From the NCBI RefSeq assembly GCF_000753735.1, contig NZ_JPIN01000012.1:1-64000 (forward strand): 64,000 nt of DNA, written 5' to 3'. The notes under the pieces are model-generated. The model saw only the letters and a program-made list of their open reading frames with translations, searched no databases and was not told the origin of the DNA. Source of the stretch: Pseudidiomarina atlantica. Its GTDB lineage: Bacteria > Pseudomonadota > Gammaproteobacteria > Enterobacterales > Alteromonadaceae. The first letter of the stretch is position 1. Each line of letters begins with the position of its first letter. A program made the translations under genes and the position numbers. This document shows, one piece after another, positions 37,818 to 47,154 of this stretch.

Positions 37818-40790
37818 TTAGAAACGGAATCCTGCGCTCAACTGAATGTAACGTGGTGATTGCGCACCTACCGTCGACATAAAGCTCGGATTGCGAGTCG
37901 CCACATCGGTGGTCAAGTATTCGTTGACTCGTGTGGTAACTTGCGAGTTAAAGACGTTGAATACATCGATACCAAAGTTAAAGTCGATATCGTTGATCTC
38001 AACATCGTAGTTCAAGTTCAGGTCAAGCTGAGCAACCCAATCGGTATTGCCGTAGAAGCCCTTCGGAATGTACATGAACTCACGCTCAGAGTTATCTGCC
38101 ACATCAGTACAGTTTGCGACACACAGATAGTTCAGGTAGTAACGCGTGTTGTCATTGAGCGGGTTACCCTGCCCACGGGCGTTAATTGGACTACCCGAAA
38201 TAAGCGAGAAGTTCGCGCCGAGCGTCAAACCGTCAGCCAACGCGTATGCACCGCGCGCTTTGAACTGGTGACGACGATCATTCGGCAAGTCACCCCAACC
38301 TGAATTGATGTAGATAACGTTATCGCCGGCTTCGGTCCAACCAGGAATGTCGTTACCAGTGTCAGAGTTCACGCTACCCTCGTAGTTACCGTAGCTGTGC
38401 GACCAGGTGTACGAGAAGTGTGCCTGCCAAACGTCATCCCAGACGCGATCAAGAACGAATTCCAAGGCGTAATATTTACGCTGAACTTGGTCACCACCGA
38501 TTGGATCTGGATTGCCGTCGCCATCTAAATCGAAGCCGTAGTCTTGTACTTCACCAAGGTCGATGAGAATATCGGTCACGTTACCGGTGTCTGGACATTC
38601 GCGCTGCAAGGTCAACTCACGACCAGGGTTAGCGAAAACCCAACCGGAAATGTTGCCACAACCAGGTACATTCACGTTAATGCGCATGTCTTCAATGGCA
38701 TTGTTGAATTCACGGTAAATACCACGTACACCGTAATTCCAGTCATCGTTGATTTGCGCTTCATAGCCAACGATTAACTCATCTTGATAGATGGGGTCGA
38801 GATCATTATCGACTTCATCAAGGAAGTTACCAGCGCCTGAACCACCGAAACTAATGGTGTCGCCCAATTGCTCACCAAGAATTGGCGTTACGTTAGTGTT
38901 GCCATTTTCGGTCGTGTTGGTCTCGAGCCCTTCGAGCACGTAATAATTGAGGTTATCGATAGAGACACCACCACCGGCACTGCGTGCAGCCATGCCGTTG
39001 GCAATTGGGAAGTAGTAACGACCAGCGTTCGCAAAGAATTTCGCGGTACCATCGCTATTCACATCCCAAGCAAAACCGACGCGCGGAGCCAACATATCGT
39101 CAACTTCAAGGAACGGCGTACCGTCCGCCGCATAAGTAATGAATTCGTCCCAACGTAGACCCATGGTTAAGGTCATATCAGGGTTCATCGTCCATACGTC
39201 TTCAAGGTAAAACGCTTTGGTATCCGTTGGGTAGGCACCAATAGTTTCAATTGACCGAGCATAAACGTATGCATCAACACCTTCAGGTACGATTTCACCG
39301 TTCACGTCTGAACCAGGAGTGGTCTCATAAAGGCTATAGTAAGTGCCATTCGGACCTGTAGTACGACGGTTCATGGTCGTGGTACGGGTTTCATCATCCA
39401 TACCAAAACGAATTAAGTGGTCTTCAAAGGTCCACTCGGCATCGATACGCAATGCTTCTCGCTCGTTTAAACGTGCGTCAAAACGTGTACTTGTGGTACA
39501 GCCTAAATGCTGACCAATGCGCACATCATAAACGCGATTACATTCAATGCCTGAAGAGTTGGTCGAGTCATAGTCGCGCTCGCTTTCACCGTAGAGCACT
39601 TTCACCATAAAGTTATCAGTTAAGTAACCGGTGTAAGTCGCTGACCAGTTCACACCACCGCGATCGAGGAATGAGGTGTCTGAATAGTCACCGCTGTTGT
39701 AGCGTTCGGTGACAATGGTCTGTTCGTCTGAGAAGCCCATTAGCTCAACGGTGTGGTCGCCACTGATAATCCAGTCAATTTTGCCGCCCCAGAAACCGTC
39801 ATCTGCTTTTTCTTGATAAATGTTATCGCCGTTTGCACTGCCGTATTGCGAATCGATACTGCGTGGCTCATACAAGGCAAAGAAGAAGAGTTTGTCTTTG
39901 ATGATTGGACCACTAGCCCAAATGTTGCCGCGAAGACTGTCGGTTTCGCTGTCTGAACGGTTAATGTTACGAATTCCTTGGCCGTCGTAGAAGTCTTTAC
40001 CGTCGCCGCGGAGCGCGTCTGGCTGCCAATACATATCGCCGCCAAACTCAAATTCGTTACCACCCGACTTGGTAACTGCGCTTACCACACCACCGGTGGT
40101 ACGGCCGTACTCAACCGAGTAACCACCGGTTTTGACTTGGAAATCTTTAAAGAAAGCGAAAGGTACTGAAGAATAGCCAACCCCAGTTTCAACGTCACTG
40201 ATGTTCAAGCCGTTTAAGAAAATTGCATTTTCACCGACTGACGAGCCGCCAAACGAGATGCCGCCAAAGCGTGAGCCGGAGATAACACCCGGTGCCAAGT
40301 TGGCAACCGAGGCAAGATCGCGTGGCACTGGAATACGTTCAAGTTGACCAGCGCTGATATTCAAACCAGACTCAGAAGAGCGCGTATCAATGGTTGAGAG
40401 CCGTGCACCACTTACTGAAATGCGTTCAACATCACCAGCGGTCATCGTCAGATCTACCACAGCAGCAGAACCGATGCGCACTTCAACATTGTCGATCACA
40501 CTACGCTGATAGCCGTCAAACGACGCGCTCACTTCATAGCTACCGACAGGCAAGCGGGCAAAACGATAGCTACCATCGGCATCGGCAGTGACACTACGCG
40601 TGTAACCGGTTTCGCGATTGCGAATGGTAATGGTTGCGCCAGCGAGCTCTTGGTTAGATTCGGTTACCACCTCACCACGTAAGCTACCATCTGAGCTTTG
40701 TGCGTGTGCTGGGCTTACCATACCCCCGAGAGTAAGCGTGGCACCGATAGCAGCAGCTACTAGCGAATACTTAAAAGTAGTTGTTTTCAT
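37818..40790 (-). CDS. Oar-like TonB-dependent receptor with carboxypeptidase-regulatory domain
   Basis: This is a 990-residue outer-membrane protein. After a signal peptide (about 1-30) comes a carboxypeptidase-regulatory-like Ig domain (GSLRGEVVTESNQELAGATI, YRFARLPVGSYEVSA). The plug (VKTGGYSVEYGRTTGGVVSA) and a long barrel ending in Phe (LSAGFRF) follow. The order matches Oar-type receptors, which in myxobacteria and alteromonads act in uptake or export of large substrates, including proteases. The high share of Asp and Asn in extracellular loops suggests calcium- or substrate-binding loops. A terminator follows and a palindrome lies upstream. The transported substrate is unknown. Confidence 0.9.
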   Translation of the reverse strand: MKTTTFKYSLVAAAIGATLTLGGMVSPAHAQSSDGSLRGEVVTESNQELAGATITIRNRETGYTRSVTADADGSYRFARLPVGSYEVSASFDGYQRSVIDNVEVRIGSAAVVDLTMTAGDVERISVSGARLSTIDTRSSESGLNISAGQLERIPVPRDLASVANLAPGVISGSRFGGISFGGSSVGENAIFLNGLNISDVETGVGYSSVPFAFFKDFQVKTGGYSVEYGRTTGGVVSAVTKSGGNEFEFGGDMYWQPDALRGDGKDFYDGQGIRNINRSDSETDSLRGNIWASGPIIKDKLFFFALYEPRSIDSQYGSANGDNIYQEKADDGFWGGKIDWIISGDHTVELMGFSDEQTIVTERYNSGDYSDTSFLDRGGVNWSATYTGYLTDNFMVKVLYGESERDYDSTNSSGIECNRVYDVRIGQHLGCTTSTRFDARLNEREALRIDAEWTFEDHLIRFGMDDETRTTTMNRRTTGPNGTYYSLYETTPGSDVNGEIVPEGVDAYVYARSIETIGAYPTDTKAFYLEDVWTMNPDMTLTMGLRWDEFITYAADGTPFLEVDDMLAPRVGFAWDVNSDGTAKFFANAGRYYFPIANGMAARSAGGGVSIDNLNYYVLEGLETNTTENGNTNVTPILGEQLGDTISFGGSGAGNFLDEVDNDLDPIYQDELIVGYEAQINDDWNYGVRGIYREFNNAIEDMRINVNVPGCGNISGWVFANPGRELTLQRECPDTGNVTDILIDLGEVQDYGFDLDGDGNPDPIGGDQVQRKYYALEFVLDRVWDDVWQAHFSYTWSHSYGNYEGSVNSDTGNDIPGWTEAGDNVIYINSGWGDLPNDRRHQFKARGAYALADGLTLGANFSLISGSPINARGQGNPLNDNTRYYLNYLCVANCTDVADNSEREFMYIPKGFYGNTDWVAQLDLNLNYDVEINDIDFNFGIDVFNVFNSQVTTRVNEYLTTDVATRNPSFMSTVGAQSPRYIQLSAGFRF

Positions 40791-40864
40791 TATTATTTTG
40801 TTCCCTGATTAGAAACGACTTATGGATATCTTGCGGCCATACCCTAGCCGCTTTTTCCGCCGCT

Positions 40865-40890
40865 GTAAATAATTTATGATTATTATTTAC
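40865..40890. promoter_or_regulatory. perfect palindrome upstream of the Oar-like receptor
   Basis: GTAAATAAT and ATTATTTAC are exact complements separated by 8 bases, 75-100 bases upstream of the receptor start. The A+T-rich dyad loosely recalls metal-regulator boxes (Fur or Zur type) but does not match a consensus I can name. Confidence 0.42.
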
Positions 40891-40969
40891 CCTATTATGA
40901 ATAATATTCTATGACGCGTTCGTCAAATAAAATTCACATTTTTGTCTAATCTAGGTTGTTAAAACAGGT

Positions 40970-42349
40970 CTATTGCGCGCCGCTAGTGACTTGTTCAGCA
41001 TAAATTTGGCGGGCACCACTTTCCAGTTGTGCAAGACGTTCGGTACGCGTTGCCACACTTGAAATGTAAGCGTTAAACTCGTTGAGACGGGTACCGCTGA
41101 GACGCACTGAAGAAAGCTTTTTTAAATTGAGAGGGTTAATACTGATACCGTTTTTATAGACTTCATAGTGCAAATGACGCGCTTGCGAAAGTCCGGTGTT
41201 ACCAAGAAAGCCAATAATGTCGCCCTGCTTTACTTCTACACCAGCAGTAATACCATCAGCAAATCCATGCATGTGCGCATACAGAGTTTCGTAGCCATCG
41301 GCATGCTGAATAATCACCGCATTGCCATAATCACCGTACCAGTCGGCACGTTTGATCACGCCATTACCGGCTGCCATGATCGGCGTGCCCAAGGGTGCAC
41401 CGAAGTCGATACCTTTGTGCATACGCGTGTAGCCAAGAATGGGATGCTTACGCTGGCCATAGTAGGACGACAAGCGTGCACCATTGAGCGGTGTCTTCAG
41501 CAGGAAACTCTCAGCGAGCCGGCCATCTTCAAGATAAAAAGCACCATCAAAGCGGAATAGTCGATAGTCACTTTCACTATTTTGAAAGCGTAAATAGGTC
41601 GCTTGCAACGGTGTTTGCATGTGACTAAAGAGTGCCTCGTCTTGGCTGACGAGCGTGCGCTCAAACACCACCTCAAAACGATTTCCAGTATACACTTCAC
41701 GCTGAAAATCAATGAAATGTGAGAGTGCTAACAACGCAGCATTAATCACATCGCCAGGAATTTCCGCCGCCGCCGCATTACCGTACAGACTATGATCAAT
41801 CACCACGGCATGCTCAGCGACTTCAAGACGGGTTGGTACACGCTGCTTCTGCACCCGCCATTGCCCGTCCTGCAGGGTTGCATCAATACGCTCTGCATAT
41901 TCTCCAGCAAAACTTAAACGTCGTTGCGCCGGCGTGCGTTCGATGGCAATGGCTGAACCTGCCTGAAGCTTGTCAATGTTGAGGATACCATCGAGGGCCT
42001 CAGCCAACAGATAAACTTCACGGGCTTTAAAACCATATTTGCTTAATAACGATGTGACCGTTTGCCCACGCCGTAACACCGCATAGGTAGCACCCTCGAG
42101 TGCTGTAGCGACGGGCAATTGCGGTTGCGCAAGGCGGATCTCGGAGGGCCTTGCAGCTAACTTGCGTGATACCTCATTGGTATCTGCAACCAAAACGGCT
42201 TGACGTTGCTCACTAACGGGAACGTCTTGCTCAGCTTCCACGGTTGTTTCGGTGGTATCTCTTGGCTCCTCTATCGAGGTCGTATCGCTGCACCCCAATA
42301 GCAATACAGCAAAAGCTAACAAACTAATTTTATGAAGAAAAGTCATCAA
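40970..42349 (-). CDS. M23-family peptidoglycan DD-endopeptidase lipoprotein
   Basis: This zinc endopeptidase of 459 residues cuts cross-links in peptidoglycan, as MepM-like enzymes do during wall growth. The N-terminus is a lipoprotein signal (LLLGC-S). A LysM/OapA-like region (TYAVLRRGQTVTSLLSKYGF, about residues 87-106) lies before the M23 domain. M23 motifs are complete: the HxxxD of MHKGIDFGAP and the HxH of RHLHYEVYKNG, with GNAVIIQHADGYETLYAHM between. The C-terminal extension is about 65 residues. It is monocistronic as far as can be seen. Confidence 0.92.
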   Translation of the reverse strand: MMTFLHKISLLAFAVLLLGCSDTTSIEEPRDTTETTVEAEQDVPVSEQRQAVLVADTNEVSRKLAARPSEIRLAQPQLPVATALEGATYAVLRRGQTVTSLLSKYGFKAREVYLLAEALDGILNIDKLQAGSAIAIERTPAQRRLSFAGEYAERIDATLQDGQWRVQKQRVPTRLEVAEHAVVIDHSLYGNAAAAEIPGDVINAALLALSHFIDFQREVYTGNRFEVVFERTLVSQDEALFSHMQTPLQATYLRFQNSESDYRLFRFDGAFYLEDGRLAESFLLKTPLNGARLSSYYGQRKHPILGYTRMHKGIDFGAPLGTPIMAAGNGVIKRADWYGDYGNAVIIQHADGYETLYAHMHGFADGITAGVEVKQGDIIGFLGNTGLSQARHLHYEVYKNGISINPLNLKKLSSVRLSGTRLNEFNAYISSVATRTERLAQLESGARQIYAEQVTSGAQ

Positions 42350-42422
42350 AAACCGAGCGCCTTCTGGTCAATATCGCGGTCATTCTACCTTAATATGACA
42401 GCTTTGCGGCGGTTTTTATCCT

Positions 42423-42584
42423 TTACATAGTTTCGTCTTGGTTAGTTTGTTTGTCTTCTTCTGTCGAAACCGAATAGCTATAGTTTGGTTGTCCAGTTTC
42501 GTTATCTAGTTCGGCTCCAGCGCAGGGGGGTTGCGGGCCGAGTTCTTCATGACTGTCCCAGTAACTTAATTTCTTTTCGCCCAT
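42423..42584 (-). CDS. 53-residue acidic hypothetical protein
   Basis: A short open frame reads from an ATG at 42584 to TAA at 42423. The product begins MGEKKLSYWDSHEELGPQPP and ends with a Glu/Asp/Gln-rich tail (STEEDKQTNQDETM). It is hydrophilic and acidic with one Cys and no membrane segment. A GGAGCACC ribosome site lies about 8 bases before the start, and the gene fills the otherwise empty space between the M23 peptidase and SOUL genes. I recognise no family. Clear codon-like composition and the ribosome site argue that it is real; length limits the confidence. Confidence 0.6.
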   Translation of the reverse strand: MGEKKLSYWDSHEELGPQPPCAGAELDNETGQPNYSYSVSTEEDKQTNQDETM

Positions 42585-42596
42585 GAGGGGTGCTCC

Positions 42597-42624
42597 TTCG
42601 TTGTTCGTTATTCGTTATTCGTTA
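42597..42624. repeat. 7-base tandem repeat (TTCGTTA)
   Basis: Four head-to-tail units, TTCGTTG followed by three of TTCGTTA, lie just upstream of the 53-residue gene and between it and the SOUL gene. Short tandem repeats at promoters can vary in copy number and change expression, but nothing here proves that. Confidence 0.6.
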
Positions 42625-42726
42625 GGGGAGGTTAATGGTGATGATTATTTGAACGATAGTTTTGTGGATTTAGATCGTTTCTTGGCGTCAACAACGTATT
42701 AGGTATAACTTTGTGAGGAGCGTGTG

Positions 42727-43359
42727 ATGCGATTTTTTGTAAAAGCTTTAGGGTTGGGTTTGCTTGGACTTGGCTTGATGGGGACGGTAATGGCGACTGA
42801 AGAACCTAAGTATGACGTGCTGAAACAAGATGGTGACTTTGAGTTACGTCAGTACGCGCCGATGATGGTCGCGGAAGTGACCGTGCGTGGTTCCATGGAT
42901 AACGCCTCGGGCAAAGCTTTTCGCGTGCTAGCCGATTATATTTTCGGCAATAACCGCGTGCCCGGAGGCACCAACACTGAGATAGCTATGACGACCCCGG
43001 TCACCATGACAGCGCAGGCGGAAAAGATTGCCATGACCTCGCCAGTGACCATGCAAGCAAGCGACGGCGCTTGGCGAATGCATTTTATGATGCCCAGCCA
43101 ATACAACATGGAGACCCTGCCGCAGCCAAATAATCCAAACATCACTATTCGCGAGCTGCCAAGTCAGCACTATGCTGTGATTCGCTTTTCGGGATTCGCC
43201 GGTGAAGCTAAGGTTGCAGAGAAAACTACGGCCCTACGCGATTGGCTGGAAGCCAACAACATTCGGCCATCAGGTGAACCTGAACTGGCGCGTTACGATC
43301 CACCTTGGACGCTTCCGTTTTTGCGGCGCAATGAAGTGAAAATCGCCTACCAGCCTTGA
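42727..43359 (+). CDS. SOUL-family heme-binding protein, secreted
   Basis: This protein of 210 residues has a signal peptide (RFFVKALGLGLLGLGLMGTVMA) and a single SOUL domain. Family segments include YDVLKQDGDFELRQYAPMMV, YIFGNNRVPGGTNTEIAMT, repeated AMTTPVTM/AMTSPVTM, and the C-terminal RYDPPWTLPFLRRNEV. SOUL proteins bind heme or other porphyrins; in bacteria the role is not settled. I use the ATG at 42727, with GAGGAG a few bases before, over the GTG at 42724. Its stop abuts the convergent thioredoxin-like gene. Confidence 0.88.
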   Translation: MRFFVKALGLGLLGLGLMGTVMATEEPKYDVLKQDGDFELRQYAPMMVAEVTVRGSMDNASGKAFRVLADYIFGNNRVPGGTNTEIAMTTPVTMTAQAEKIAMTSPVTMQASDGAWRMHFMMPSQYNMETLPQPNNPNITIRELPSQHYAVIRFSGFAGEAKVAEKTTALRDWLEANNIRPSGEPELARYDPPWTLPFLRRNEVKIAYQP

Positions 43360-43842
43360 TTACCAATGCGCCCACAACCAGCGGGCGTAAAGCCCAAGCG
43401 GTGTCGTAGGTCCAGCAGTAAAGGACTGCATTTCGCCATTGCTGACAATTGCAAAGGCGGGCGTGACCGCCACCCCCCACTGTTTTGAGATAGCAGCTTG
43501 CGGATCATTTATCACCGCAAGCTGATAGTCGTTTTGAACCAAATAGCGTCTGAGTTCGGCGTCAGTGCCCGATGTCATCGCCACACTTACGACGGGTAGA
43601 TAGCCGGCCAACCAATCGACCGAGGGGGTGATAACTGAACACACTGGGCACCAAGTCCCCCAAAAATAAACGATGACAGGTTCTTGGTAGCTACGTTCGA
43701 CGATATCGACAGCTTGGTATTGCAGACTCTGCCATTGTTGTTCTGGAAGCGGTCCAGCGGGTAAGTCCTTTCCACGCCACAAGTCCACAACAGTGACGAC
43801 CAGTAAAGCGAGAAACGCATAAAGTAAAACTTTCTTAATCAC
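43360..43842 (-). CDS. membrane-anchored thioredoxin-like protein (ScsD/TlpA type)
   Basis: This 160-residue protein has an N-terminal membrane helix (about residues 4-20) and a periplasmic thioredoxin fold. The redox site is CPVC in YFWGTWCPVCSVITPSVDW, and the cis-Pro loop is GVAVTPAFAIV. Proteins of this type keep periplasmic cysteines reduced or oxidised, for example in copper tolerance (ScsD) or cytochrome maturation. The partner proteins are not in this window. It lies 16 bases downstream of the SGNH hydrolase gene on the same strand. Confidence 0.85.
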   Translation of the reverse strand: MIKKVLLYAFLALLVVTVVDLWRGKDLPAGPLPEQQWQSLQYQAVDIVERSYQEPVIVYFWGTWCPVCSVITPSVDWLAGYLPVVSVAMTSGTDAELRRYLVQNDYQLAVINDPQAAISKQWGVAVTPAFAIVSNGEMQSFTAGPTTPLGLYARWLWAHW

Positions 43843-43858
43843 TCAACACCTGTGTATC

Positions 43859-44572
43859 TCAATGCTTCTGTGCAAGTCGCTGTGCCGCCGCTTTTGCCCA
43901 GATCTGCGCCGCAACTGCTGACGGATGATAGCCATCGGTAGCGATGTATTTGGGTTCATAGGGCACATCGAAGTTGAGGAGCTCAGTTTGTGTCTGTTGC
44001 TGACAATGTTGCTGCAGGGCATGATTGAGCTGCTTGGCCTGTTGTCCAACAAACCAGCGCAGTGGTTGTGGTAACGCTGGAAACTTGTGCATCGGCGGCA
44101 AGGCTGTATAGAGCACCTTTTGCGCACCCAAGTGTTCGACCAGGTACTCTGTCATCGCACGTAAATCCATACGCCACTGCGACAAGGGGGTGCGCCGCGT
44201 GACATCGTTCACCCCTACCGACACCAATACTGCATCAACTTGTGGTAATTGCAGCTCGCTCTCACGCAATAACTGCAACACTTGTGCACAAGTTAGACTC
44301 GAACGCGCAATGAGTTGCCACTGCAGGTCATAATGCTCCGCCAACACACTGGTGAGCTGGCCCGTGACCGCTTCTTGTTGAGATGCAGAGCCGACGCCAG
44401 CAATCGCTGAATCACCGAGTAACAGTAAGCGTAACTTTCGCTGTTGCGGGTTTGCTGAGTGCCCAGCGCGATCGCCGGGCGGCTCAGGTAAACGTATCGT
44501 AGTGCTGCGCACGCGCCGCCCTTGGTAGAGCAACACCGGCGCAGCCACTACTAGCGCAAGACGGCTGAACAC
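43859..44572 (-). CDS. SGNH/GDSL-family hydrolase
   Basis: The four SGNH blocks are visible in this 237-residue protein: LLLLGDSAIAGVG (nucleophile Ser), the Gly in LVSVGVND (also the Asn block), and DGYHPS with the catalytic Asp and His. Such enzymes are esterases, lipases or acetyl-hydrolases. An N-terminal hydrophobic stretch (RLALVVAAPVLLYQG) suggests export or anchoring. The start follows the S9 peptidase stop directly, so both are likely cotranscribed with the thioredoxin-like gene downstream. Confidence 0.85.
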   Translation of the reverse strand: MFSRLALVVAAPVLLYQGRRVRSTTIRLPEPPGDRAGHSANPQQRKLRLLLLGDSAIAGVGSASQQEAVTGQLTSVLAEHYDLQWQLIARSSLTCAQVLQLLRESELQLPQVDAVLVSVGVNDVTRRTPLSQWRMDLRAMTEYLVEHLGAQKVLYTALPPMHKFPALPQPLRWFVGQQAKQLNHALQQHCQQQTQTELLNFDVPYEPKYIATDGYHPSAVAAQIWAKAAAQRLAQKH

Positions 44573-47008
44573 CTATTCTGCGGCCTCATCCTTAAGGTAG
44601 GTGTCGAGCCAACGCGTTTGTTCCCACAACATGTGCAAGATCGATTCCCGCGCCCGATAACCATGCGATTCATGCGGCAACATCACTAACCGCGAGGTGC
44701 CCCCAAGGCCTTTAATGGCCTGGTAGAGACGCTCGGACTGCATCGGGAAGGTGCCGGAGTTGTTATCGTTAGCACCGTGAATCATCAACAAAGGTTCGTT
44801 GATTTTGTGCGCATGGAAAAACGGCGACATGCGAATGTACAGGTCTGGGTCGTCCCAAACGGTACGTTCCTCGCGCTGGAAACCAAACGGCGTCAAGCTG
44901 CGGTTGTAGGCGCCACTGCGCGCGATGCCCGTCGCAAACAAATCACTATGGGCGAGCATATTGGCGGTCATAAAGGCGCCATACGAGTGGCCTCCCAGCG
45001 CCACACGCTCTGGGTCCGTAACACCACGCTCAACCCCCGCAGCTATAGCCGCTTCACCGTTCATCACCAACTGCTCGATGAAGGTGTCGTTCGGTTGCGC
45101 GTCGCCCTCACCCACGATCGGCATAGTGGCAGCATCCATAACTGCATAGCCTTGCGTCGCTAAGTACTGCGGTCCCCAGTAGCTAATGCGGACAAACTCA
45201 TAAGGCGAACCCGAGATTTGTGCTGCTGCAGCTGAGCTCTTGTACTCACGCGGGTACGCCCACACCATAGTTGGCAACGGGCCATCACGTTCCTTATCGT
45301 AGCCCGCCGGCAGATAGAGCTCAGCTGACATGGCAAGGCCATCTTCCCGGGTGTATGTAATTAACTCGCGCGTGATGTCTTTGGTATGTGGCATCGGGTG
45401 TGGCGTTTCTGTAAGCGCGGTCAATTGGTTGTCATCGACATCGCGAACAAAGAAATCGGCCGGATCCGTAACGCCTTCACGTTGCGTCAAAAAGGTCATT
45501 TCTTGCGCATCAATCAGGGCCCATGGGCGCTCGTAGTAAGGTGCTTCGCTACGCCAAAGACGCTCTTTCTCGCCACTATGCAAATCATAGGTATCAATAA
45601 ATGGGCGGTCGCCTTCATCAGATGCCCCAGTACCGCTCAACAACATTTCGCCATCGGCAAGATGGAGCAAGTTGCGACCGTCTTGTTGCACGGTAAATGG
45701 CTGACCTGGATCGTTGTAGCGGTCTTCCCATGAACGTTCCCACACGAGCTTGGCATCACGTTGACCCGTTGCATCGACTAACCAGAGTTTTTCATCGCGA
45801 TCCGCCCACCAACGCTCCCATACCAAAATGTTCTCGGCATCTGCCGCGAGCATTCGCGCATAGCGTTTGCTCAAGTCGAGGAGTTTTTGCGGTGCTTGAT
45901 CAAAAGGCGCTGCCTGCTGGAAGACTTGGTCACGCACTTCGGTATCGACAGCAGGGTCACCTTGGTCGGTAGCCTCAGCCCATACTAAAGTAGCATCTGC
46001 ATCGTTGCGCCAGCTAATGGAGCGGCGCCCTTGTACCACAGCGTCAAAAGCAATAGGTAAGTTGTCGGCTAACGGCTGTTCCACCACGGTATAGACGTTG
46101 TCACCGGCGTTATTCCATACCTGCGTGGTTTCCGGGAAGCGGTACCAAGGCACTGCATAAGAATAAGGACGTTGAATATGGCTTACCAATAAATAGGCAT
46201 CATTTGGTGAGCTGGTAACGCCGCTATAAATCGCTGGCTCACCGACTTGCTGGGTGTCGCCGTTAAGGTCGAAATAAGTGATTTGACTGGTAAAGTAGTA
46301 ATCAAACAACAATTCATCTTGCTTGTTTTGCAGCAAATCTTGATAGGTACGACCTGGCGCAGTACGGCCCATACTCTCGGTGATGACCGGTCCGGTTGGC
46401 ACGGTGCGACGCGCAGGTTCTTCAAGATCTGCCACAACGGTGTAGCTGTAGAGCCCTTTGCTGTCATGACGCCACTCTAATTCCGGTCCCCATACGGCTG
46501 TTAGCTGCTCGCTTGACCAGAGTTTCGCCTCTGCCGCGTCAACGTCGACCACCCACAACTCAACTTTGTTCGGCGTCATTTGCGCAAAAGCGATGTACTT
46601 GCCGTTGGGTGACCAGCTGGTACCAAGTGCTTTTAGTTCGGCCGGCAAACCTGCAATTTGCTCAGCTTCACCAGTCTCAACGTTGATTAGCTCAAGCGAA
46701 CTGATATAACGCGCTTGACTCACTGTGTGGTTTGCTGGATTAATCCGACGTCCGGCAAGCTTTAATTCATCGGCAGCAACATCCGCAATGTCCGGTAATG
46801 CCGGATAGCCGGTGACCAGCAACAAGTCGCCACTAGGGCTTAAACTACCGCCTGGTGACGGCGCAGCATCGACAATATCGATGATCTCTTGCGTCGGTTG
46901 TTGATAATCGATTTTCACTGCATTGGCATAACTCGGCGCTGCCGCAACGAATGCCGCACTGGCGCCGAGGGCAATTGCCAGCGCACTCAACTTAAGTCCC
47001 TTGATCAT
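44573..47008 (-). CDS. secreted S9-family prolyl-oligopeptidase-type serine peptidase
   Basis: This 811-residue serine peptidase has a signal peptide (about 1-29; LSALAIALGASAAFVAAAPS) and an N-terminal beta-propeller region with WSPNG-type repeats. The alpha/beta-hydrolase domain carries the triad Ser675 (GGHSYGAFMTA), Asp748 (HGANDNNSG) and His782 (PHESHGYR). The layout is that of the S9 family, with a propeller that filters substrates to short peptides; C-terminal wording resembles glutamyl-endopeptidase-like members. It probably helps digest peptides in the periplasm. Confidence 0.92.
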   Translation of the reverse strand: MIKGLKLSALAIALGASAAFVAAAPSYANAVKIDYQQPTQEIIDIVDAAPSPGGSLSPSGDLLLVTGYPALPDIADVAADELKLAGRRINPANHTVSQARYISSLELINVETGEAEQIAGLPAELKALGTSWSPNGKYIAFAQMTPNKVELWVVDVDAAEAKLWSSEQLTAVWGPELEWRHDSKGLYSYTVVADLEEPARRTVPTGPVITESMGRTAPGRTYQDLLQNKQDELLFDYYFTSQITYFDLNGDTQQVGEPAIYSGVTSSPNDAYLLVSHIQRPYSYAVPWYRFPETTQVWNNAGDNVYTVVEQPLADNLPIAFDAVVQGRRSISWRNDADATLVWAEATDQGDPAVDTEVRDQVFQQAAPFDQAPQKLLDLSKRYARMLAADAENILVWERWWADRDEKLWLVDATGQRDAKLVWERSWEDRYNDPGQPFTVQQDGRNLLHLADGEMLLSGTGASDEGDRPFIDTYDLHSGEKERLWRSEAPYYERPWALIDAQEMTFLTQREGVTDPADFFVRDVDDNQLTALTETPHPMPHTKDITRELITYTREDGLAMSAELYLPAGYDKERDGPLPTMVWAYPREYKSSAAAAQISGSPYEFVRISYWGPQYLATQGYAVMDAATMPIVGEGDAQPNDTFIEQLVMNGEAAIAAGVERGVTDPERVALGGHSYGAFMTANMLAHSDLFATGIARSGAYNRSLTPFGFQREERTVWDDPDLYIRMSPFFHAHKINEPLLMIHGANDNNSGTFPMQSERLYQAIKGLGGTSRLVMLPHESHGYRARESILHMLWEQTRWLDTYLKDEAAE

Positions 47009-47078
47009 ATTGGTTACCTTTTTCGTTATTTAAACATCTAGGTGATTTAAAATTCTGTTAACTAAGCTACCATAACTT

Positions 47079-47102
47079 ACGTCAAATTCTTCACTTTGAC
47101 GT
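47079..47102. promoter_or_regulatory. inverted repeat in a divergent promoter
   Basis: ACGTCAAA and TTTGACGT are exact complements separated by 8 bases. The dyad lies between the S9 peptidase (minus) and the thioredoxin-like gene (plus), 53 bases before the latter. A regulator site for one or both genes is plausible. Confidence 0.42.
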
Positions 47103-47154
47103 TGGCATAAATCGCATCACAGTCGGCATTCAACGCATGTCTAGGGGAATTAAA

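Noticed and set aside
39740-40063. A 107-codon Thr/Ala-rich frame overlapping the Oar-like receptor gene.
   Set aside because: It lies wholly inside the receptor gene on the same strand in another frame, and the receptor frame has clear domains and a signal peptide.
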